This document shows positions 35,845-47,031 of a stretch of DNA of 54,606 bases, piece by piece. Location of the stretch: the NCBI RefSeq assembly GCF_028765575.1, contig NZ_JARACO010000023.1, forward strand, positions 1 to 54,606, in the 5' to 3' direction. This DNA comes from Aliivibrio sp. S3MY1 (GTDB taxonomy: Bacteria > Pseudomonadota > Gammaproteobacteria > Enterobacterales > Vibrionaceae). Numbering within the stretch: position 1 is the first letter of the stretch; the number at the start of each line of letters is the position of its first letter. The notes under the pieces were generated by a model, which was given only the letters and a program-made list of their open reading frames with translations, was not told where the DNA came from and made no database searches. A program made the translations under genes and the position numbers.

Positions 35845-37171
35845 TGAACTGTATCGCTCATCCATCTTAAAACTATTAATCTGGTTTGCTGTTGGCTTAT
35901 TCTTGATGATGGCTTTATTGCTATATCAACTGTATTCAACCTCTTTACACTTATATAATCAAAACCTTGATGAGTGGCTACGTGGAGAAACATCACAACT
36001 TCAAGCTATTGCAAGTGCTGAGGGAGTAGAGGCTGTTCAGCAAAGCATTAATAACAGTAAAGAAAGCAATCGCTATATTTATCATATTGCCAATCATGCA
36101 AGCCCTTCACCAACGGACACTTCAGCAACATCCTATCCTGTTATTGCTCAGATAAAACAATATCAAGCCAACAGTGATTTACCCAATATGCGAGCTACGA
36201 CAGTTGAGCTTCCTGATGGTTCTGAATTAATTATTGGTATTGATCAAGAACGTTACTTAAGCTTTAAAAAACAATTAGACTCTTCTGTTATCTGGGGAAC
36301 TTTTTTCCCCTTTATCGCTTTATGCTTAATTGCGATCCTAATTGCTGTATATATTCTTAAACGTTTAAATCTTGTCAATCAAACCATGAACCGAGTAATG
36401 TTGGGTGAGCGTAATGTTCGCTTAAAAGTTGGCCCAGATATGAATGAATTTGATTTACTCGCTTTGCATTTAAACAATATGCTTGAACAAATGGAACACA
36501 GTGAATCTAAACTTAAATCCTTAACCATTGATATGGCTCACGACCTTAGAACACCAATGGGTCGCATTAAACTCCGCATTGAAGATCTTTTATATGACGA
36601 TAAATTAACGTCTGAGCAGCTATTACAATTAGATAATATACAGTCAGATTTCTCGTTATTACTGGATACCTTTAATGGCATGATGGAACTGTATCACTTA
36701 GAGAATGGGGGAACTCCCGTTAATAAACAGCAATGTGAATTAAGCAAAATAGTTCAAGACGCCATCGAATTTGCAGAGCCTACTGCATTAGATAAACAAC
36801 AAAAATTATATTTGACTATAGAGATGCCATGCCCACTCTACGCTAACCCAAGTCTGCTTTTTCGTGCTGTATTTAATATCATCGATAATGCGATTAAATA
36901 TACTCATAATGGTGGCGTGATTGAAGTGATTGTCGATTGTTTTGGTGTTGTGGTCGCCGATAATGGTATGGGAATAAAACCAAAGGATAGAGAGCGAGCG
37001 TTAGATCAATTAGTACGTTTAGATCCTAGCCGAACAGAGCATGGCTTTGGTTTAGGCCTTGCTCTGGTTAAAACCGTTATGAAAATACATAATGGAAGGA
37101 TCAGCCTAAGTGACAACTACCCAGGCCTGCGAGCCCGTTTACTATTTGATGAGACTCATAAGAATCAATAA
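35825..37171 (+). CDS. Membrane sensor histidine kinase
   Basis: The 448-residue kinase has two membrane helices (about residues 16-38 and 155-178) bounding a modest periplasmic sensor domain of about 115 residues with no recognisable fold. After a HAMP-like linker comes the phospho-acceptor helix with His239 (DMAHDLRTPMGRI). The ATP-binding domain has N-box NIIDNAIKY, G1 VVADNGMGI and G2 HGFGLGLALVK. It is the cognate partner of the response regulator it overlaps. The ATG at 35825 is chosen because GGAG lies six to seven bases upstream. It ends four bases from the convergent DnaJ-related gene, with no terminator between. Confidence 0.92.
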   Translation: MLLDKRDELYRSSILKLLIWFAVGLFLMMALLLYQLYSTSLHLYNQNLDEWLRGETSQLQAIASAEGVEAVQQSINNSKESNRYIYHIANHASPSPTDTSATSYPVIAQIKQYQANSDLPNMRATTVELPDGSELIIGIDQERYLSFKKQLDSSVIWGTFFPFIALCLIAILIAVYILKRLNLVNQTMNRVMLGERNVRLKVGPDMNEFDLLALHLNNMLEQMEHSESKLKSLTIDMAHDLRTPMGRIKLRIEDLLYDDKLTSEQLLQLDNIQSDFSLLLDTFNGMMELYHLENGGTPVNKQQCELSKIVQDAIEFAEPTALDKQQKLYLTIEMPCPLYANPSLLFRAVFNIIDNAIKYTHNGGVIEVIVDCFGVVVADNGMGIKPKDRERALDQLVRLDPSRTEHGFGLGLALVKTVMKIHNGRISLSDNYPGLRARLLFDETHKNQ

Positions 37172-37175
37172 ATAA

Positions 37176-37793
37176 TTAACGCAGTATATTCCAAGCCTCG
37201 CACATCACTCTAAACTTATCGGCATTACCTGTCGCTCTGTCTGGATGATGTTTCATCGCCAATTTTCGCCATTGCTTGCGAATGTCTTTTGTCGTGGCGC
37301 TTTCTGACAAACCAAACCGTTTTAACGCCTGAATGCGATCCATTGAGGAAATAGCGCTAGAACCTCCTAAATAACGACGGTAGTTGCTCCAAAATTCGTT
37401 CAATAAACGCTTAACTTCATCTTCTCCTACTTGATAATTTGTCCACTCTAAATAATATTCTCTAAGTGGGTGACTGGTATCAATAACCTGTGTTGACCCT
37501 TCTGTTTCTACCACTGAAAACAGCTGTATGCTCATGGCTTCGACTTGTAACCATTGCTCTGGATACAACTCAATTTGCAGTTTATAAAGCGCATTCATGA
37601 TCAAAAAATTACGTTTAAACAGATCTTTCTCTGGGCTTTCATCAAGCTGTGTTAATAAGCCTTTTTCAATCAAATGAGAAGATAGCGTATGAACTTTCCA
37701 CTCTTGATTTGTTTCTTGTAATACTTCAAACAAAGGCCAGACTAAAGGATTTTCAAACTGGCCATCCGTTTTATCTAAATACTTATCAATCAT
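37176..37793 (-). CDS. DnaJ-related protein with a C-terminal J domain
   Basis: The 205-residue cytoplasmic protein is of the DnaJ-related family. The first 140 residues form the family-specific N-terminal domain (DNPLVWPLFEVL-like region, then KGLLTQLDESPEKDLFKRNFLIMNALYKLQ). The last 60 form a J domain with the Hsp70-stimulating HPD at residues 183-185 (RKLAMKHHPDRATG). It should recruit DnaK to an unknown client. It lacks the Gly/Phe-rich and zinc-finger regions of true DnaJ. The start has GAGG nine bases upstream. It lies downstream of mukB on the same strand, but a terminator separates them. Confidence 0.88.
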   Translation of the reverse strand: MIDKYLDKTDGQFENPLVWPLFEVLQETNQEWKVHTLSSHLIEKGLLTQLDESPEKDLFKRNFLIMNALYKLQIELYPEQWLQVEAMSIQLFSVVETEGSTQVIDTSHPLREYYLEWTNYQVGEDEVKRLLNEFWSNYRRYLGGSSAISSMDRIQALKRFGLSESATTKDIRKQWRKLAMKHHPDRATGNADKFRVMCEAWNILR

Positions 37794-37834
37794 TTCTTAT
37801 GCCTCAGTTGCTTAATGAACGTATTAATCATAAA

Positions 37835-37862
37835 AAATGGCAGCCATTTCTGACTGCCATTT
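37835..37862 (-). terminator. Intrinsic terminator of the muk operon
   Basis: Stem AAATGGCAG (37835-37843) / CTGCCATTT (37854-37862). On the minus strand it follows mukB by 18 bases and ends in a run of Ts. Confidence 0.88.
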
Positions 37863-37880
37863 ATTAACGTTATTTAACGC

Positions 37881-40800
37881 TTATTCTGCAATCTCTGCTT
37901 CTTCTAGCGTTTGTTGAGTTCGGCTTGCTGCTGTGTCTTGTCCGAAACCTTTCAAGCCCACCACATGAACATGTTCGCGATCTTTGAAGATCTTACGAAC
38001 CAGTTTATAAGTCGTACCTTTCTCAGGACTGATGTTCTCTGGTGCCGCAATTAATAATTGCATATCCAAACGGTCACACAATTCAAATAACGTCGCGATA
38101 GATTTACCATCTAGACGGGCCGCTTCATCCAAGAACAATAGACGACAAGGCATGATGTCTTTACTACGAAGGCGACGAGACTCATCTTCCCAGCTTTGGA
38201 TAACCATTAGTAGGATCGCTTGACCCGTACCAATCGCCTCACCTGTTGATAATGCACCCGACTCTGCCTGTAACCAACCATCAGCACCACGGTTTACCTC
38301 AATGTTTAGTTCAAGGTAGTTACGGTAATCCAGTAACTCTTCACCTAGTGTTTGTGGCGAACGTTGACCTACATCGATATGTGGGTTGATACGTTGGAAC
38401 AGTTTCGCAATTGCTTCTGAGAACGTAAAGCGAGGATTACCAAACAAGTCTTGGTGCTGTGCTTGATGCTCAGACAAACCAGCTAATAATGTCGCGTGCG
38501 TTTCTCGGATACCTACGTTTAGACGAACACCCGTTACTTGACCAAAACCAATTTGAGATAGACCTTGGTTTAGCATACGAATACGGTTTTGCTCGCGCTG
38601 AATGGTTTTACGAATAATGTTCGCAACACTTTCTGAGCTCAGCGCTAAACGGTTTTCACGAGAAGTTAGCTCTTCAGTCAGACGACCAAGCTCTGTTTCC
38701 ATCTCTTCAATTGCTTCAACTGGATCATCAGTATGAATAATATCTTGACGAATACGCTCACGAAGATGCTGATAAACAGCAATGTAGAATAGAACCTTAC
38801 GCTCTGGCTTGCTTGTGTCTTCAGAGGCACGCAGCGAGTCACGTAGGTCTTCATTATCTGCAACTGCTAAACGAAGCGCACCTAATGATTTATCCGACAT
38901 TGAACGCAACTCTTCTGCACTTAAGTAGGCTAATTCACGTTTATGTAGACGACGTTCAACATCATTTTCACGAGCTAAACGTAGAACTGAACACCAACCT
39001 GCTTTTGCGTTAACCACAAACGTACGTAGCTCTTTGTACAGTTTTTCAACTTTACGAGATTGCTTAACTAACCCTTTGATCTCAAGCTCGTTTGATGTGA
39101 TGCCTTTTTCTAGCTCACTCTTACGGCCACGAGAACTGTGTAGGCGCTCGTTCAATTCACCCTTACGAACTTCAGCACGCTCTAGTGCGCTTTGATCAGC
39201 ATGAACACCAAACTCTTGCAGCTCACGCTTAAATTCTTGAACCGTTTCTTGTTTTGCTTGATGTGAACTCTTAAGCGAAGCCATTACTTGGTTGTATTGG
39301 TTTGCTTGAGCTTGTGATTGCTTTTGTTGCTCTTTCGCTTTAGTACGCGCTTGTTCTGCTTGTACTAATTTCGCTTTAAGTTGTTCGTTTAGTTCACTGC
39401 TCTTATCAAGCAAGGCAACCGCATCTTCATAACCGAAGTGATGGCGACGCTCGACTAAATCAGAAATAGCAAACAATTGAGCTTTAATACTTTGTAACTG
39501 GGCATCTATTTGCTCATGCTCTGCTTTTAGCGCATCAAATTGCTCAGGATCCACTTCTAGAGCACGTTGCAAGCTTTCTAACTCAGCAATCGCTTTACCA
39601 TTTTGGCGTAAGAAGCTTTCTGCTTCAGAGACTTGTTCAACTTGAGCACTGATCTCTTCAAAACGCTCTGTGATGGTTTCATCTTCAAGCACATTGATAT
39701 GAGGCGCAATTTTAGCTAATTGAGAGAGAGCCTCTTTTGACGCTAAAATTTGAGATTTATGCTGTTGCTCAGTCGCTACAAGTTCATTTAATTGACGACT
39801 CGCTTGCGATAATTGCTCACGTGCTTTTTTCAATTCAACTTCTGGATCGGCATCAAACGCGACTGCTAGGTGTGTTGATACGAAACCATTAAAGCTTTGA
39901 TATAGGCGCTGAAGTTTTTGTGAATCAAATGCCGCTTTAGCATGCTCTTCAACGGCGATTTCACGCTCTTCACGTAATGTATCTAAACGTTGCTCACGAG
40001 CTGCACGACCAAACAGTGGTAGCTCAGGGAAACGAGAGTAACGCATTTGGCGATCATTTAGGTGAACACAAACCGCATTCTCCATTTCATCCGCATCAAA
40101 TACGCTGTCATCAAACGCATCAATGTCACCTTCAATGATATAAAGATCATCTGGGCAATCCTCAAGATCAACCAGTTTGTCTTTAATACCAGACAAGTCA
40201 GAAACAACAATAGCATGACGAGCAGGACCGTAAAGCGAGCTGAAGTATGGCGCATCACTTAATGTAATATCATCATAGATTTCAGAAAGCAGTACGCCAC
40301 CTAATGTATCCGCAAGACCTTTAAGGCGAGCATCACCACTACCACCAGGAGCCGCTAAACGTTCAATCTCACCATCTAACTCTTCTTTACGTGCAGCAAG
40401 ACGATCTTTATTGGTTGAAAGTACACGTTCGTTTTCTAGCGTTTCTTGCATTTTACTGATAACCATATGGCTATCTTCTAACTCAACACCACATTGATCA
40501 TTCAGCTTATGTAGTGCGTCATTACCTGCAATCCATTTTGGTGCGATCGATTCTAGACGCTGAGTTTCAGAACGAAGTTGCTGTTCTTGGCGTTTTAGCT
40601 CTGATCGCTTATCAATAATATTTTCTTGTTGCTCTTGAACGGTTTCAAGCATCTCTTCATGACGAGCTTGTTCTTCTTCAAGTACGATTTCAGAATCCAC
40701 AGTGATATTAAAACGTTTTGCATATTCAACCGCTAATTCTTGAGCTTGACGCTGTAAACGCACAGCACGTTCTAAATCTTTGTATTGCGCTTTAAGCTGC

Positions 40801-42353
40801 TCTGCACGTTCTGCAATATTACTGAACTGACGAGCTTGCTCAATTAAGGCCTTCGCTTTATCTGATGCTTCGCTGCGTTCAACATGACCGGCAATTGAGG
40901 TAACTAATGCCAAGCCACGTTCAAATTGTTGAACCGCTGCTGAAGAAAGATCCAACTTATGTTTAATCGCAAGAAGTGCGGTTGTTTGACGCTCTTCTTT
41001 TGCTTTTAATTCAGATTGAAGATCGACTGCATTGTTCTGCGTTAGTTCATCATTAGCTGTTAGCTGTTGTGCTTTTTCAAGCGCTTTAACCGCTTGTTGA
41101 TATTGAAGCGCACGAGTTTGCTGCATATCCAACGCTTGTTGGTAATCAGCAAGTTGTGTTTTAAGGCTATCAACTTCTTCTTCAGTTAATTGTGCTTGCT
41201 CTTCTGACATCGCAAGTTGTTCAGCGGCTTCTTCCACCACCATCACTTGCTCTTCTAGACGCTCTGTTAGCTCTTCTAGATCTTCAGAGTAGCGTTCAAT
41301 CTTCTCTTGTTGACGAACGGCTGTTTGCACTAATTGAAGATGATCTGAAGCGGCTTGATAATCTTGCTCAAGACCTGATTCAGAATCAGTCAGCAACTCT
41401 AGTTCACTCTGCATATTATTCAGTACAGAAGATAAACCGACTAAGCTATTTTGTGCATTCATTAACTCAACGCGGTGCGTTAATGTTTGCTCAAGTTTTT
41501 TACGACGATCATTCGCATGACGCATGTAATCTGAAGCAACATAGTTAGTTGATTCAGTAATTAAATGTTTAAATAAGTCACGATCAGACTGAGTCGTTTT
41601 GATCGCTTCTAATGTCATACGGTTTTCACGCAGTGCCGCTTCCATATCTTGGAAGGCTTTCTTAACACCACCATTTTGTGGCAATAAGTAATCACGTAAA
41701 GAACGCGTGATAGCACTTGAAATACCACCGTATAAAGACGCTTCAATTAGACGATAGAACTTAGAACGATCACTTGTATTACGAAGCTTCTTAGGCAGAA
41801 CACCGTAATCAAACATTTGCGCGTGATAATCAGTAACTGAGTTAAACACTTTGAACTGAACACCTTCGTATTCTGCCGCAATGTCTTTTACTTCATTAAT
41901 TTGACGAACACGTGCTTGATTATCAGACACTGCCTCGATCATTAAATCAGTTGGTTTCACATGGCTTGGAAGACCAACGATGATAAAAGGTTTAATATCT
42001 ACTTTCTTATCACGGCCAGCAACTTGCTGTAATTTAACCGCAAACAGAACACGTTGATTACGTGAGTTCACAACATCCAGTGCTGCATAACAGGCACCCG
42101 GTTTTAATTTACCGTGTAGACCTTTATCACGAGACGCTTGTGAGCTACCCGCTTCGGTTGTATTACGAAAATGCAGTAACGACTGGTCTGGAATTAGTGT
42201 TGTGATAAACGCGGCCATCGTGGTCGATTTACCCGCACCGTTACCACCAGAAAGTGTCGTTACTAGATTATCAATATCAAAGGTACGAGCAAAAAAGCCG
42301 TTCCAGTTAACCATGGTAAGTGATTGATATTTACCACGTTCAATCATGCTCAT
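37881..42353 (-). CDS. mukB: Chromosome condensin MukB
   Basis: This 1490-residue SMC-like ATPase extrudes and organises chromosomal DNA with MukE and MukF. The N-terminal head has Walker [10 protein letters not shown] near residues 36-44. Two long coiled-coil arms rich in Gln, Glu, Lys and Ala flank a central hinge (about 650-790, including [20 protein letters not shown]). The C-terminal head has the ABC-type [19 protein letters not shown] and Walker [12 protein letters not shown] near residue 1408. Length equals E. coli MukB (about 1486). The ATG at 42353 has GGAAGG six bases upstream; it overlaps the mukE stop as ATGA. The restriction of MukBEF to a gamma-proteobacterial group supports the taxonomic call. 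Confidence 0.97.
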   Translation of the reverse strand: MSMIERGKYQSLTMVNWNGFFARTFDIDNLVTTLSGGNGAGKSTTMAAFITTLIPDQSLLHFRNTTEAGSSQASRDKGLHGKLKPGACYAALDVVNSRNQRVLFAVKLQQVAGRDKKVDIKPFIIVGLPSHVKPTDLMIEAVSDNQARVRQINEVKDIAAEYEGVQFKVFNSVTDYHAQMFDYGVLPKKLRNTSDRSKFYRLIEASLYGGISSAITRSLRDYLLPQNGGVKKAFQDMEAALRENRMTLEAIKTTQSDRDLFKHLITESTNYVASDYMRHANDRRKKLEQTLTHRVELMNAQNSLVGLSSVLNNMQSELELLTDSESGLEQDYQAASDHLQLVQTAVRQQEKIERYSEDLEELTERLEEQVMVVEEAAEQLAMSEEQAQLTEEEVDSLKTQLADYQQALDMQQTRALQYQQAVKALEKAQQLTANDELTQNNAVDLQSELKAKEERQTTALLAIKHKLDLSSAAVQQFERGLALVTSIAGHVERSEASDKAKALIEQARQFSNIAERAEQLKAQYKDLERAVRLQRQAQELAVEYAKRFNITVDSEIVLEEEQARHEEMLETVQEQQENIIDKRSELKRQEQQLRSETQRLESIAPKWIAGNDALHKLNDQCGVELEDSHMVISKMQETLENERVLSTNKDRLAARKEELDGEIERLAAPGGSGDARLKGLADTLGGVLLSEIYDDITLSDAPYFSSLYGPARHAIVVSDLSGIKDKLVDLEDCPDDLYIIEGDIDAFDDSVFDADEMENAVCVHLNDRQMRYSRFPELPLFGRAAREQRLDTLREEREIAVEEHAKAAFDSQKLQRLYQSFNGFVSTHLAVAFDADPEVELKKAREQLSQASRQLNELVATEQQHKSQILASKEALSQLAKIAPHINVLEDETITERFEEISAQVEQVSEAESFLRQNGKAIAELESLQRALEVDPEQFDALKAEHEQIDAQLQSIKAQLFAISDLVERRHHFGYEDAVALLDKSSELNEQLKAKLVQAEQARTKAKEQQKQSQAQANQYNQVMASLKSSHQAKQETVQEFKRELQEFGVHADQSALERAEVRKGELNERLHSSRGRKSELEKGITSNELEIKGLVKQSRKVEKLYKELRTFVVNAKAGWCSVLRLARENDVERRLHKRELAYLSAEELRSMSDKSLGALRLAVADNEDLRDSLRASEDTSKPERKVLFYIAVYQHLRERIRQDIIHTDDPVEAIEEMETELGRLTEELTSRENRLALSSESVANIIRKTIQREQNRIRMLNQGLSQIGFGQVTGVRLNVGIRETHATLLAGLSEHQAQHQDLFGNPRFTFSEAIAKLFQRINPHIDVGQRSPQTLGEELLDYRNYLELNIEVNRGADGWLQAESGALSTGEAIGTGQAILLMVIQSWEDESRRLRSKDIMPCRLLFLDEAARLDGKSIATLFELCDRLDMQLLIAAPENISPEKGTTYKLVRKIFKDREHVHVVGLKGFGQDTAASRTQQTLEEAEIAE

Positions 42354-43093
42354 GCATCACCTTCCAATTCTAATTCATGCTGTTCTTCAGCTGGCGTATT
42401 ATCTAACTTTGCAGTTTCATCAAGATCAAGACTTGATTGGCTCGATTCTTCTTGATGAACCACAACCGCTTCACCGTCACGGATCAAGCGTAATTGCGCT
42501 TCTTTCATATCATCGTTAGAACGAACATCAGCACCAAAACGGAATACCGCTTCACTGATGCGGAATTTACCTTGCTCGCCAACTTGAATGATCATACCTA
42601 GACGCTTTAAACGACGTAGTGAAGTACGAACTTTATCAAACAGCTTTTCTTTATCTAAGTCAGAACCTGATGCTCGGTTAGTCACTAACTTCATTAGCTT
42701 TTGTTCATCAGCTAACACTAATAGCTCATCAAACAACTCTTGATTAGTAAAAATACCTTCGTGAGCCAAACGCTCTGGGCTTAGGTATAAGAAACACAAG
42801 ACTTTACCAACTAACATGTCTATTTCAGCCAATACACTGCGAGCAATGAAAGACGTTGAACGCGGACGTAAGTAAAAGAAACCTTCTGGCGCTTTTACTA
42901 ATTCAGCATGATAGCGCTGATAAAACATACCGAGTTCATGTTCAAATTCACACAATAAACCGTGGTTATCTAAATCTTCGCTGGCAATATGGCGGCCAGA
43001 ACGCAATAAACTGTCTAATGCTGGGAATAATGGATTAGCAATTGCTTTTGCTAACTTCTCAGGCATAAATTCTTCAATATTTGTCAATGACAT
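42350..43093 (-). CDS. mukE: Condensin subunit MukE
   Basis: The 247-residue subunit bridges MukF and MukB and binds DNA. The start at 43093 gives [20 protein letters not shown], matching E. coli MukE; an in-frame upstream start adds only six residues. The body shows the tandem winged-helix features of the family ([66 protein letters not shown]). The C-terminal tail is acidic and variable. It overlaps the mukF end by 20 bases and mukB by four, so the three subunits are translationally coupled. Confidence 0.96.
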   Translation of the reverse strand: MSLTNIEEFMPEKLAKAIANPLFPALDSLLRSGRHIASEDLDNHGLLCEFEHELGMFYQRYHAELVKAPEGFFYLRPRSTSFIARSVLAEIDMLVGKVLCFLYLSPERLAHEGIFTNQELFDELLVLADEQKLMKLVTNRASGSDLDKEKLFDKVRTSLRRLKRLGMIIQVGEQGKFRISEAVFRFGADVRSNDDMKEAQLRLIRDGEAVVVHQEESSQSSLDLDETAKLDNTPAEEQHELELEGDA

Positions 43094-44411
43094 TTGCTTG
43101 TACCTTCGCACCGAATTCGTTAATAGATTGCCAATCAGGTTGAACGGCTTGGAAATCGGCTTCTGAATAACCGAGACGCACCGCTTGATCTACCACGATA
43201 CGGGCAAGATCAAAGTGCTGAGAATGAGGATAAGTCGTTAGGTAGTTTTTAAGCATTGTACCTAATTCAATCGCTTCACCCGTCGCTTTATGACGCTGAA
43301 GCATTTCACTCACTTGTTCTGCTAAGATATCTGTGATTACACTTAACTCTTCATATTCCATCTCATCAGGAACAATACCGGTGACTTCGTCATCACGTAG
43401 AATTAAGGCTTCATCACGCATATCTCGTAATCGTTCTGTATCAGCATACGTTAGCAGCCAAGGCGCATCAAAATAGCCTTTAACTGAATCACGTAGACGT
43501 TGACTGAACGCACGGTTTTTATCCATATCAATCGCGGTACGGATAAATTTATGTACGTGTCTGTCGTAGCCAATCCACAAATCAATCGCTTGTTGCCCCC
43601 AACTTACAATGCGGTCAAGTTTCATTTGCAATGAATACAGCAAAGCATCAATAAACTCTAACTCTTCATTACCATAAACAATTTCTTGAATATTGAGTAA
43701 TTCCGTTTGAAGTTGATCGCCTGCTGCTTGCAATGAATCTTGCAGTTCACGTAAGTTGCCAGAGGTTTCATCAAGCAGCTTTTCACAGCTAGAAATCGCT
43801 TCACGCCAATTTTGGTTTAGCAGCTCTGCAATTTCTTCTTTAACTGATTGTTGTTGCTCATCCATTACACGTTGGTTTAGATCGATACGATCAAAGATCT
43901 CTCCAACTGAGTATTTCAGAACTCCGAATACGTTTTTACGCCAGTGCTTAGCTTCACCACCTTTTTCAGCGGCTTGCGATGCTTTCTGGATCTCTTCTGC
44001 AACCATCGTCAACTGAATAGAAAGCTTCAATTTAGAGAATTGACGGTGGCGCACGTAATAATCGGTAATACCAATCGCTAATGGTGTGAGGCGATAGATG
44101 TTCATTCCATCGGTACTTTCACCACTAAAACGGCTAATTAAACGTTGTTTTACTAATTCATTGATTGCATTGTTCGCACGAAAAGCAATGGTGTCATTGG
44201 ATTGACCAAATAAACCACTGATGATGCCAAACGCGTCGTGAAGCTCACCTTCACCCAGCTCATCATCAAATCTTTCATTACTGAGAACAGCAATGGCCAA
44301 CAAAAATGCCAAACGCTCGGTCGGCAAGTTCAATGAGAAATCGTGCTGTTTTACCCAGCCAACCAGTTCATCAACCGTTTGGTCTGTAACAGCATTAGAA
44401 AACTCACTCAT
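43074..44411 (-). CDS. mukF: Condensin kleisin subunit MukF
   Basis: The 445-residue kleisin dimerises and joins the MukB heads. The start at 44411 ([20 protein letters not shown]) has AAAGGA six bases upstream and matches other MukF proteins; a longer in-frame opening is not conserved. The N-terminal winged-helix dimerisation domain ([19 protein letters not shown]) is followed by a helical bundle ([35 protein letters not shown]) and a C-terminal winged helix that contacts MukB ([23 protein letters not shown]). It is preceded by cmoM at 25 bases, the order seen in E. coli (smtA-mukF-mukE-mukB). Confidence 0.96.
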   Translation of the reverse strand: MSEFSNAVTDQTVDELVGWVKQHDFSLNLPTERLAFLLAIAVLSNERFDDELGEGELHDAFGIISGLFGQSNDTIAFRANNAINELVKQRLISRFSGESTDGMNIYRLTPLAIGITDYYVRHRQFSKLKLSIQLTMVAEEIQKASQAAEKGGEAKHWRKNVFGVLKYSVGEIFDRIDLNQRVMDEQQQSVKEEIAELLNQNWREAISSCEKLLDETSGNLRELQDSLQAAGDQLQTELLNIQEIVYGNEELEFIDALLYSLQMKLDRIVSWGQQAIDLWIGYDRHVHKFIRTAIDMDKNRAFSQRLRDSVKGYFDAPWLLTYADTERLRDMRDEALILRDDEVTGIVPDEMEYEELSVITDILAEQVSEMLQRHKATGEAIELGTMLKNYLTTYPHSQHFDLARIVVDQAVRLGYSEADFQAVQPDWQSINEFGAKVQANVIDKY

Positions 44412-44436
44412 TGTGTATCCTTTGTGTACATCATTA

Positions 44437-45216
44437 TTATTTTCTCTTCGCCCATACATGAATATAACGACCAAGAGAGAGATAAGGTTCTTGACGGCAT
44501 AACTGCTCTTCTAGTTTTAGCACGTCTTCAATTTGGTAGTCCCCCATGTATTCCATATTACCAATGTAATCATGAAATGAGCGAATACCCGATTTCCCTT
44601 TAATTTCATAACCAGCGTCTTCAATCCATTGATAGACATCATGAGGCATTAAGCCTTTTTGTGGTTGTAACTTAAACCGTTTTCTATGTGGCATACCATC
44701 TAAAACATGAGGAATATTGCCACAAATCACATTTTTCATTACTAAACCGTGGTGATTATAAAACATAATCGAAGCATAACCACCAGGCTTCACTTGCTGC
44801 AATAGAATATCTAAGGCTGTTTTTGGATCATCTAACCATTCCATTACTGCATGGAAGAGTAGAATATCAACCTTACCAACTTTATGCTGTTCAATTTGTT
44901 GTACAGCTGAATGAATAAATTGATATTGAGCCAATAAACCATTGTCTTTAATTGATTCTTTCGCTAACTTCAACATTTCTGAAGAAATATCGCATAACGT
45001 CACCAAATGTCCTAATGTGGCTATTTGTTGAGATACCTGACCAATTCCTCCACCTGCATCTAAAATTGAAAGTGGCGCAGAATTTGCTTTAATATCGGCT
45101 AAGATAGTCGTTATATCTTGCCATACAATCGTTTGACGGATCTCGCCTTTGTCAGAACCATAAATGTTCTTTGCAAATTTGTGGGCAATGTCGTCGAAAT
45201 TACGGTCTTTATTCAC
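44437..45216 (-). CDS. cmoM: tRNA 5-carboxymethoxyuridine methyltransferase CmoM (SmtA)
   Basis: This 259-residue SAM-dependent methyltransferase adds a methyl to cmo5U34 to give mcmo5U in certain tRNAs. The opening [21 protein letters not shown] is characteristic of the SmtA/CmoM family. Motif I is [18 protein letters not shown] near residue 50, then LCDISSEML, and the substrate-side blocks [10 protein letters not shown] and [13 protein letters not shown] follow. The gene leads the cmoM-mukF-mukE-mukB operon, a conserved arrangement. Its promoter lies in the 135-base gap divergent from elyC. Confidence 0.93.
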   Translation of the reverse strand: MNKDRNFDDIAHKFAKNIYGSDKGEIRQTIVWQDITTILADIKANSAPLSILDAGGGIGQVSQQIATLGHLVTLCDISSEMLKLAKESIKDNGLLAQYQFIHSAVQQIEQHKVGKVDILLFHAVMEWLDDPKTALDILLQQVKPGGYASIMFYNHHGLVMKNVICGNIPHVLDGMPHRKRFKLQPQKGLMPHDVYQWIEDAGYEIKGKSGIRSFHDYIGNMEYMGDYQIEDVLKLEEQLCRQEPYLSLGRYIHVWAKRK

Positions 45217-45279
45217 AGTGGTTAAGTTATGATATTATCTATTGGAAACAAGCATTGTCGCATAAGAGCTCAAGGAAGT

Positions 45280-45300
45280 AACAGCATGACGCTGTTTTTT
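45280..45300 (+). terminator. Terminator-like hairpin in the elyC leader
   Basis: AACAGC (45280-45285) and GCTGTT (45291-45296) form a short stem with a five-base loop followed by Ts. AGAGC (45265-45269) and GCTCT (45301-45305) could extend or compete with it. It overlaps a nine-codon reading frame with a good ribosome site, so an attenuator is possible. Confidence 0.4.
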
Positions 45301-45315
45301 GCTCTCAAGTGGTGA
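45286..45315 (+). CDS. Candidate nine-residue leader peptide ahead of elyC
   Basis: The frame ATG to TGA encodes MTLFFALKW. It has an unusually good ribosome site, AAGGAAG at 45272-45278, seven bases from the ATG, whereas elyC itself has none that is convincing. It lies 36 bases before the elyC ATG and overlaps a terminator-like hairpin. Translation here could influence that hairpin or elyC initiation. This is an inference from layout; a chance ORF of this length is possible. Confidence 0.35.
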   Translation: MTLFFALKW

Positions 45316-45351
45316 TTTTTCATTCTATATCATCGGTAATAGTCAAAAAAT

Positions 45352-46215
45352 ATGTTTGAGTTAAAGAAGTTTGTATCATCAATGCTCATGCCCCTACCTG
45401 GATTACTCCTTATAGGGTTCATCGGTCTATTTATTTTATGGTTCTCTAAAAGGAAAGGATTTGCCTCTTTTTTATTGACACTATCTCTTATTGGGATTTT
45501 CTTACTGTCTTTTCAGCCAGTCACTACACCATTACTTAAATCTACAGAGCGTATATACCCTTCGTTTATTGCGCCAGAGACACCCGTTGAGTACATACTT
45601 GTTCTTGGAAATGGCCATGTTGTTGATGATGAAATATCACCTATTTCAGAGCTATCTAGAGCCGCTATCATGAGATTGACAGAAGGGATCCGTATTTATC
45701 GTATGTATCCTGGTTCCAAAATGATTCTATCTGGCTATAACGGTGGAACAACGGTTAGCCATGCTCGTATGATGGCACGCGTTGCACTGTCTCTTGGTGT
45801 TAATAAATCAGATATTCGATTATTAGAAAGTGCGCAAGATACACATGAAGAAGCTATGCAAACATTAAATTCTGTTGGAAATAAAACCTTAGTGCTCGTC
45901 ACCTCTGCAAGTCACATGCCACGAGCGATGGCTGAATTTAAGCAGTTGGGCATGAATCCGACACCTGCACCAACCAATTATTTAGCGCACTCTGAAATTA
46001 AGCAGCCATGGGAAAAATACGCTCCTAAATCTAGATATTTAGAGCAATCTGAACGTTTTTGGTATGAACAAATGGGTCGCTGGTTTATGCAGTTAAAAGA
46101 CCTGATTATTTCAAACGAACAACAAGCACAAGAAACGCCAAAGCTTGAAATTGAAGATGTAATGGAAAAAGTTGATGAGATAAAGCAATCTCTTCCTTTA
46201 CCTAACACAGAATAA
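45352..46215 (+). CDS. elyC: Envelope biogenesis factor ElyC (YdcF/DUF218 family)
   Basis: The 287-residue inner-membrane protein has two N-terminal helices (about residues 12-32 and 36-56) and a periplasmic DUF218 domain (about 78-240). Motifs in that domain include YILVLGNGHVVDD, SELSRAAIMRLTEGIRIYRMYP, MILSGYNGG and LVTSASHMPRAMAEF. E. coli ElyC is needed for peptidoglycan synthesis at low temperature and maintains undecaprenyl lipid carrier metabolism. The opening MFELKKFVSSMLMPLPGLLL resembles that protein, and it stands divergent from cmoM as in E. coli. A hydrophilic acidic tail follows the domain. The ATG has only a weak ribosome site. Confidence 0.9.
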   Translation: MFELKKFVSSMLMPLPGLLLIGFIGLFILWFSKRKGFASFLLTLSLIGIFLLSFQPVTTPLLKSTERIYPSFIAPETPVEYILVLGNGHVVDDEISPISELSRAAIMRLTEGIRIYRMYPGSKMILSGYNGGTTVSHARMMARVALSLGVNKSDIRLLESAQDTHEEAMQTLNSVGNKTLVLVTSASHMPRAMAEFKQLGMNPTPAPTNYLAHSEIKQPWEKYAPKSRYLEQSERFWYEQMGRWFMQLKDLIISNEQQAQETPKLEIEDVMEKVDEIKQSLPLPNTE

Positions 46216-46228
46216 TACGCTCCAATAA

Positions 46229-46265
46229 AAAAGCCCGGATCTACTAAAAGTAAATTCGGGCTTTG
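46229..46265 (-). terminator. Intrinsic terminator between elyC and kdsB
   Basis: Stem AAAGCCCG (46230-46237) / CGGGCTTT (46257-46264). The longer T run is on the minus strand, so it mainly ends the msbA-lpxK-ycaR-kdsB transcript, and perhaps elyC too. Confidence 0.85.
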
Positions 46266-46284
46266 TAATGTATGCAGAGTGCGT

Positions 46285-47031
46285 TTATTTAAGAATAGCT
46301 CTAACTTTTTCTAAATCTTCCGCTGTATCAACCCCTGCTGCAGGTGCTTCTTTAGCTACTGCTACATGGATCTTTTCACCATACCAAAGCACTCGTAATT
46401 GTTCTAAACACTCAATTTTTTCAAGTACACTTGGTTGCCAATTAATATAGGTATTAATGAAACCTGCACGATATGCATAGATACCGATATGACGAAGTAA
46501 TGGATTCGCAGTTAGTGATTCACCTTGTGCAAACGCATCACGATCCCATGGGATCGAAGCTCGACTAAAGTACAGTGCGTACCCTTCAGCATCAGTAACC
46601 ACTTTTACGGCATTTGGGTTAAAGACATCATCTTCTTCATCAATCGTCACTGCTAACGTTGCCATTGGCGCAACAGAATCCGCTAAGTTTTGTGCCACTT
46701 GCTGAATGATACTTGGTGGGATCAGAGGCTCATCACCTTGAACGTTTACAACGATTTCATCCGCTGTAATTCCACATTTTTCAATGACTTCAGCAAGGCG
46801 CTCAGTGCCTGATTCATGATTTGAAGAGGTCATGCATACATCACCACCAAACGCTTTCACTACGGCTTCGATACGACTGTCATCTGTTGCAATAATTACG
46901 CGATCAGCACCCGCTTTTGACGCTTGTTCATAAACCCATTGGATCATTGGTTTACCACAAATATCAGCCAGCGGTTTTCCAGGTAAACGAGTTGATTGAT
47001 AACGCGCAGGGATTATGACTGTGAACGACAT
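46285..47031 (-). CDS. kdsB: 3-deoxy-manno-octulosonate cytidylyltransferase (CMP-KDO synthetase)
   Basis: The 248-residue cytoplasmic enzyme joins CTP and KDO to give CMP-KDO, the activated sugar for the inner core of lipopolysaccharide. The nucleotidyltransferase opening is [15 protein letters not shown], and the catalytic and KDO-binding blocks [11 protein letters not shown] and [13 protein letters not shown] are typical. Length is standard. Its start overlaps the end of the Trm112-like gene by 19 bases, and it closes the envelope-lipid operon. Confidence 0.96.
   Translation of the reverse strand: MSFTVIIPARYQSTRLPGKPLADICGKPMIQWVYEQASKAGADRVIIATDDSRIEAVVKAFGGDVCMTSSNHESGTERLAEVIEKCGITADEIVVNVQGDEPLIPPSIIQQVAQNLADSVAPMATLAVTIDEEDDVFNPNAVKVVTDAEGYALYFSRASIPWDRDAFAQGESLTANPLLRHIGIYAYRAGFINTYINWQPSVLEKIECLEQLRVLWYGEKIHVAVAKEAPAAGVDTAEDLEKVRAILK

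Noticed and set aside
41192-41548. A 118-codon frame antisense to mukB
   Set aside because: Leucine-rich product is the antisense reading of a Gln/Glu-rich coiled coil; no supporting signal.
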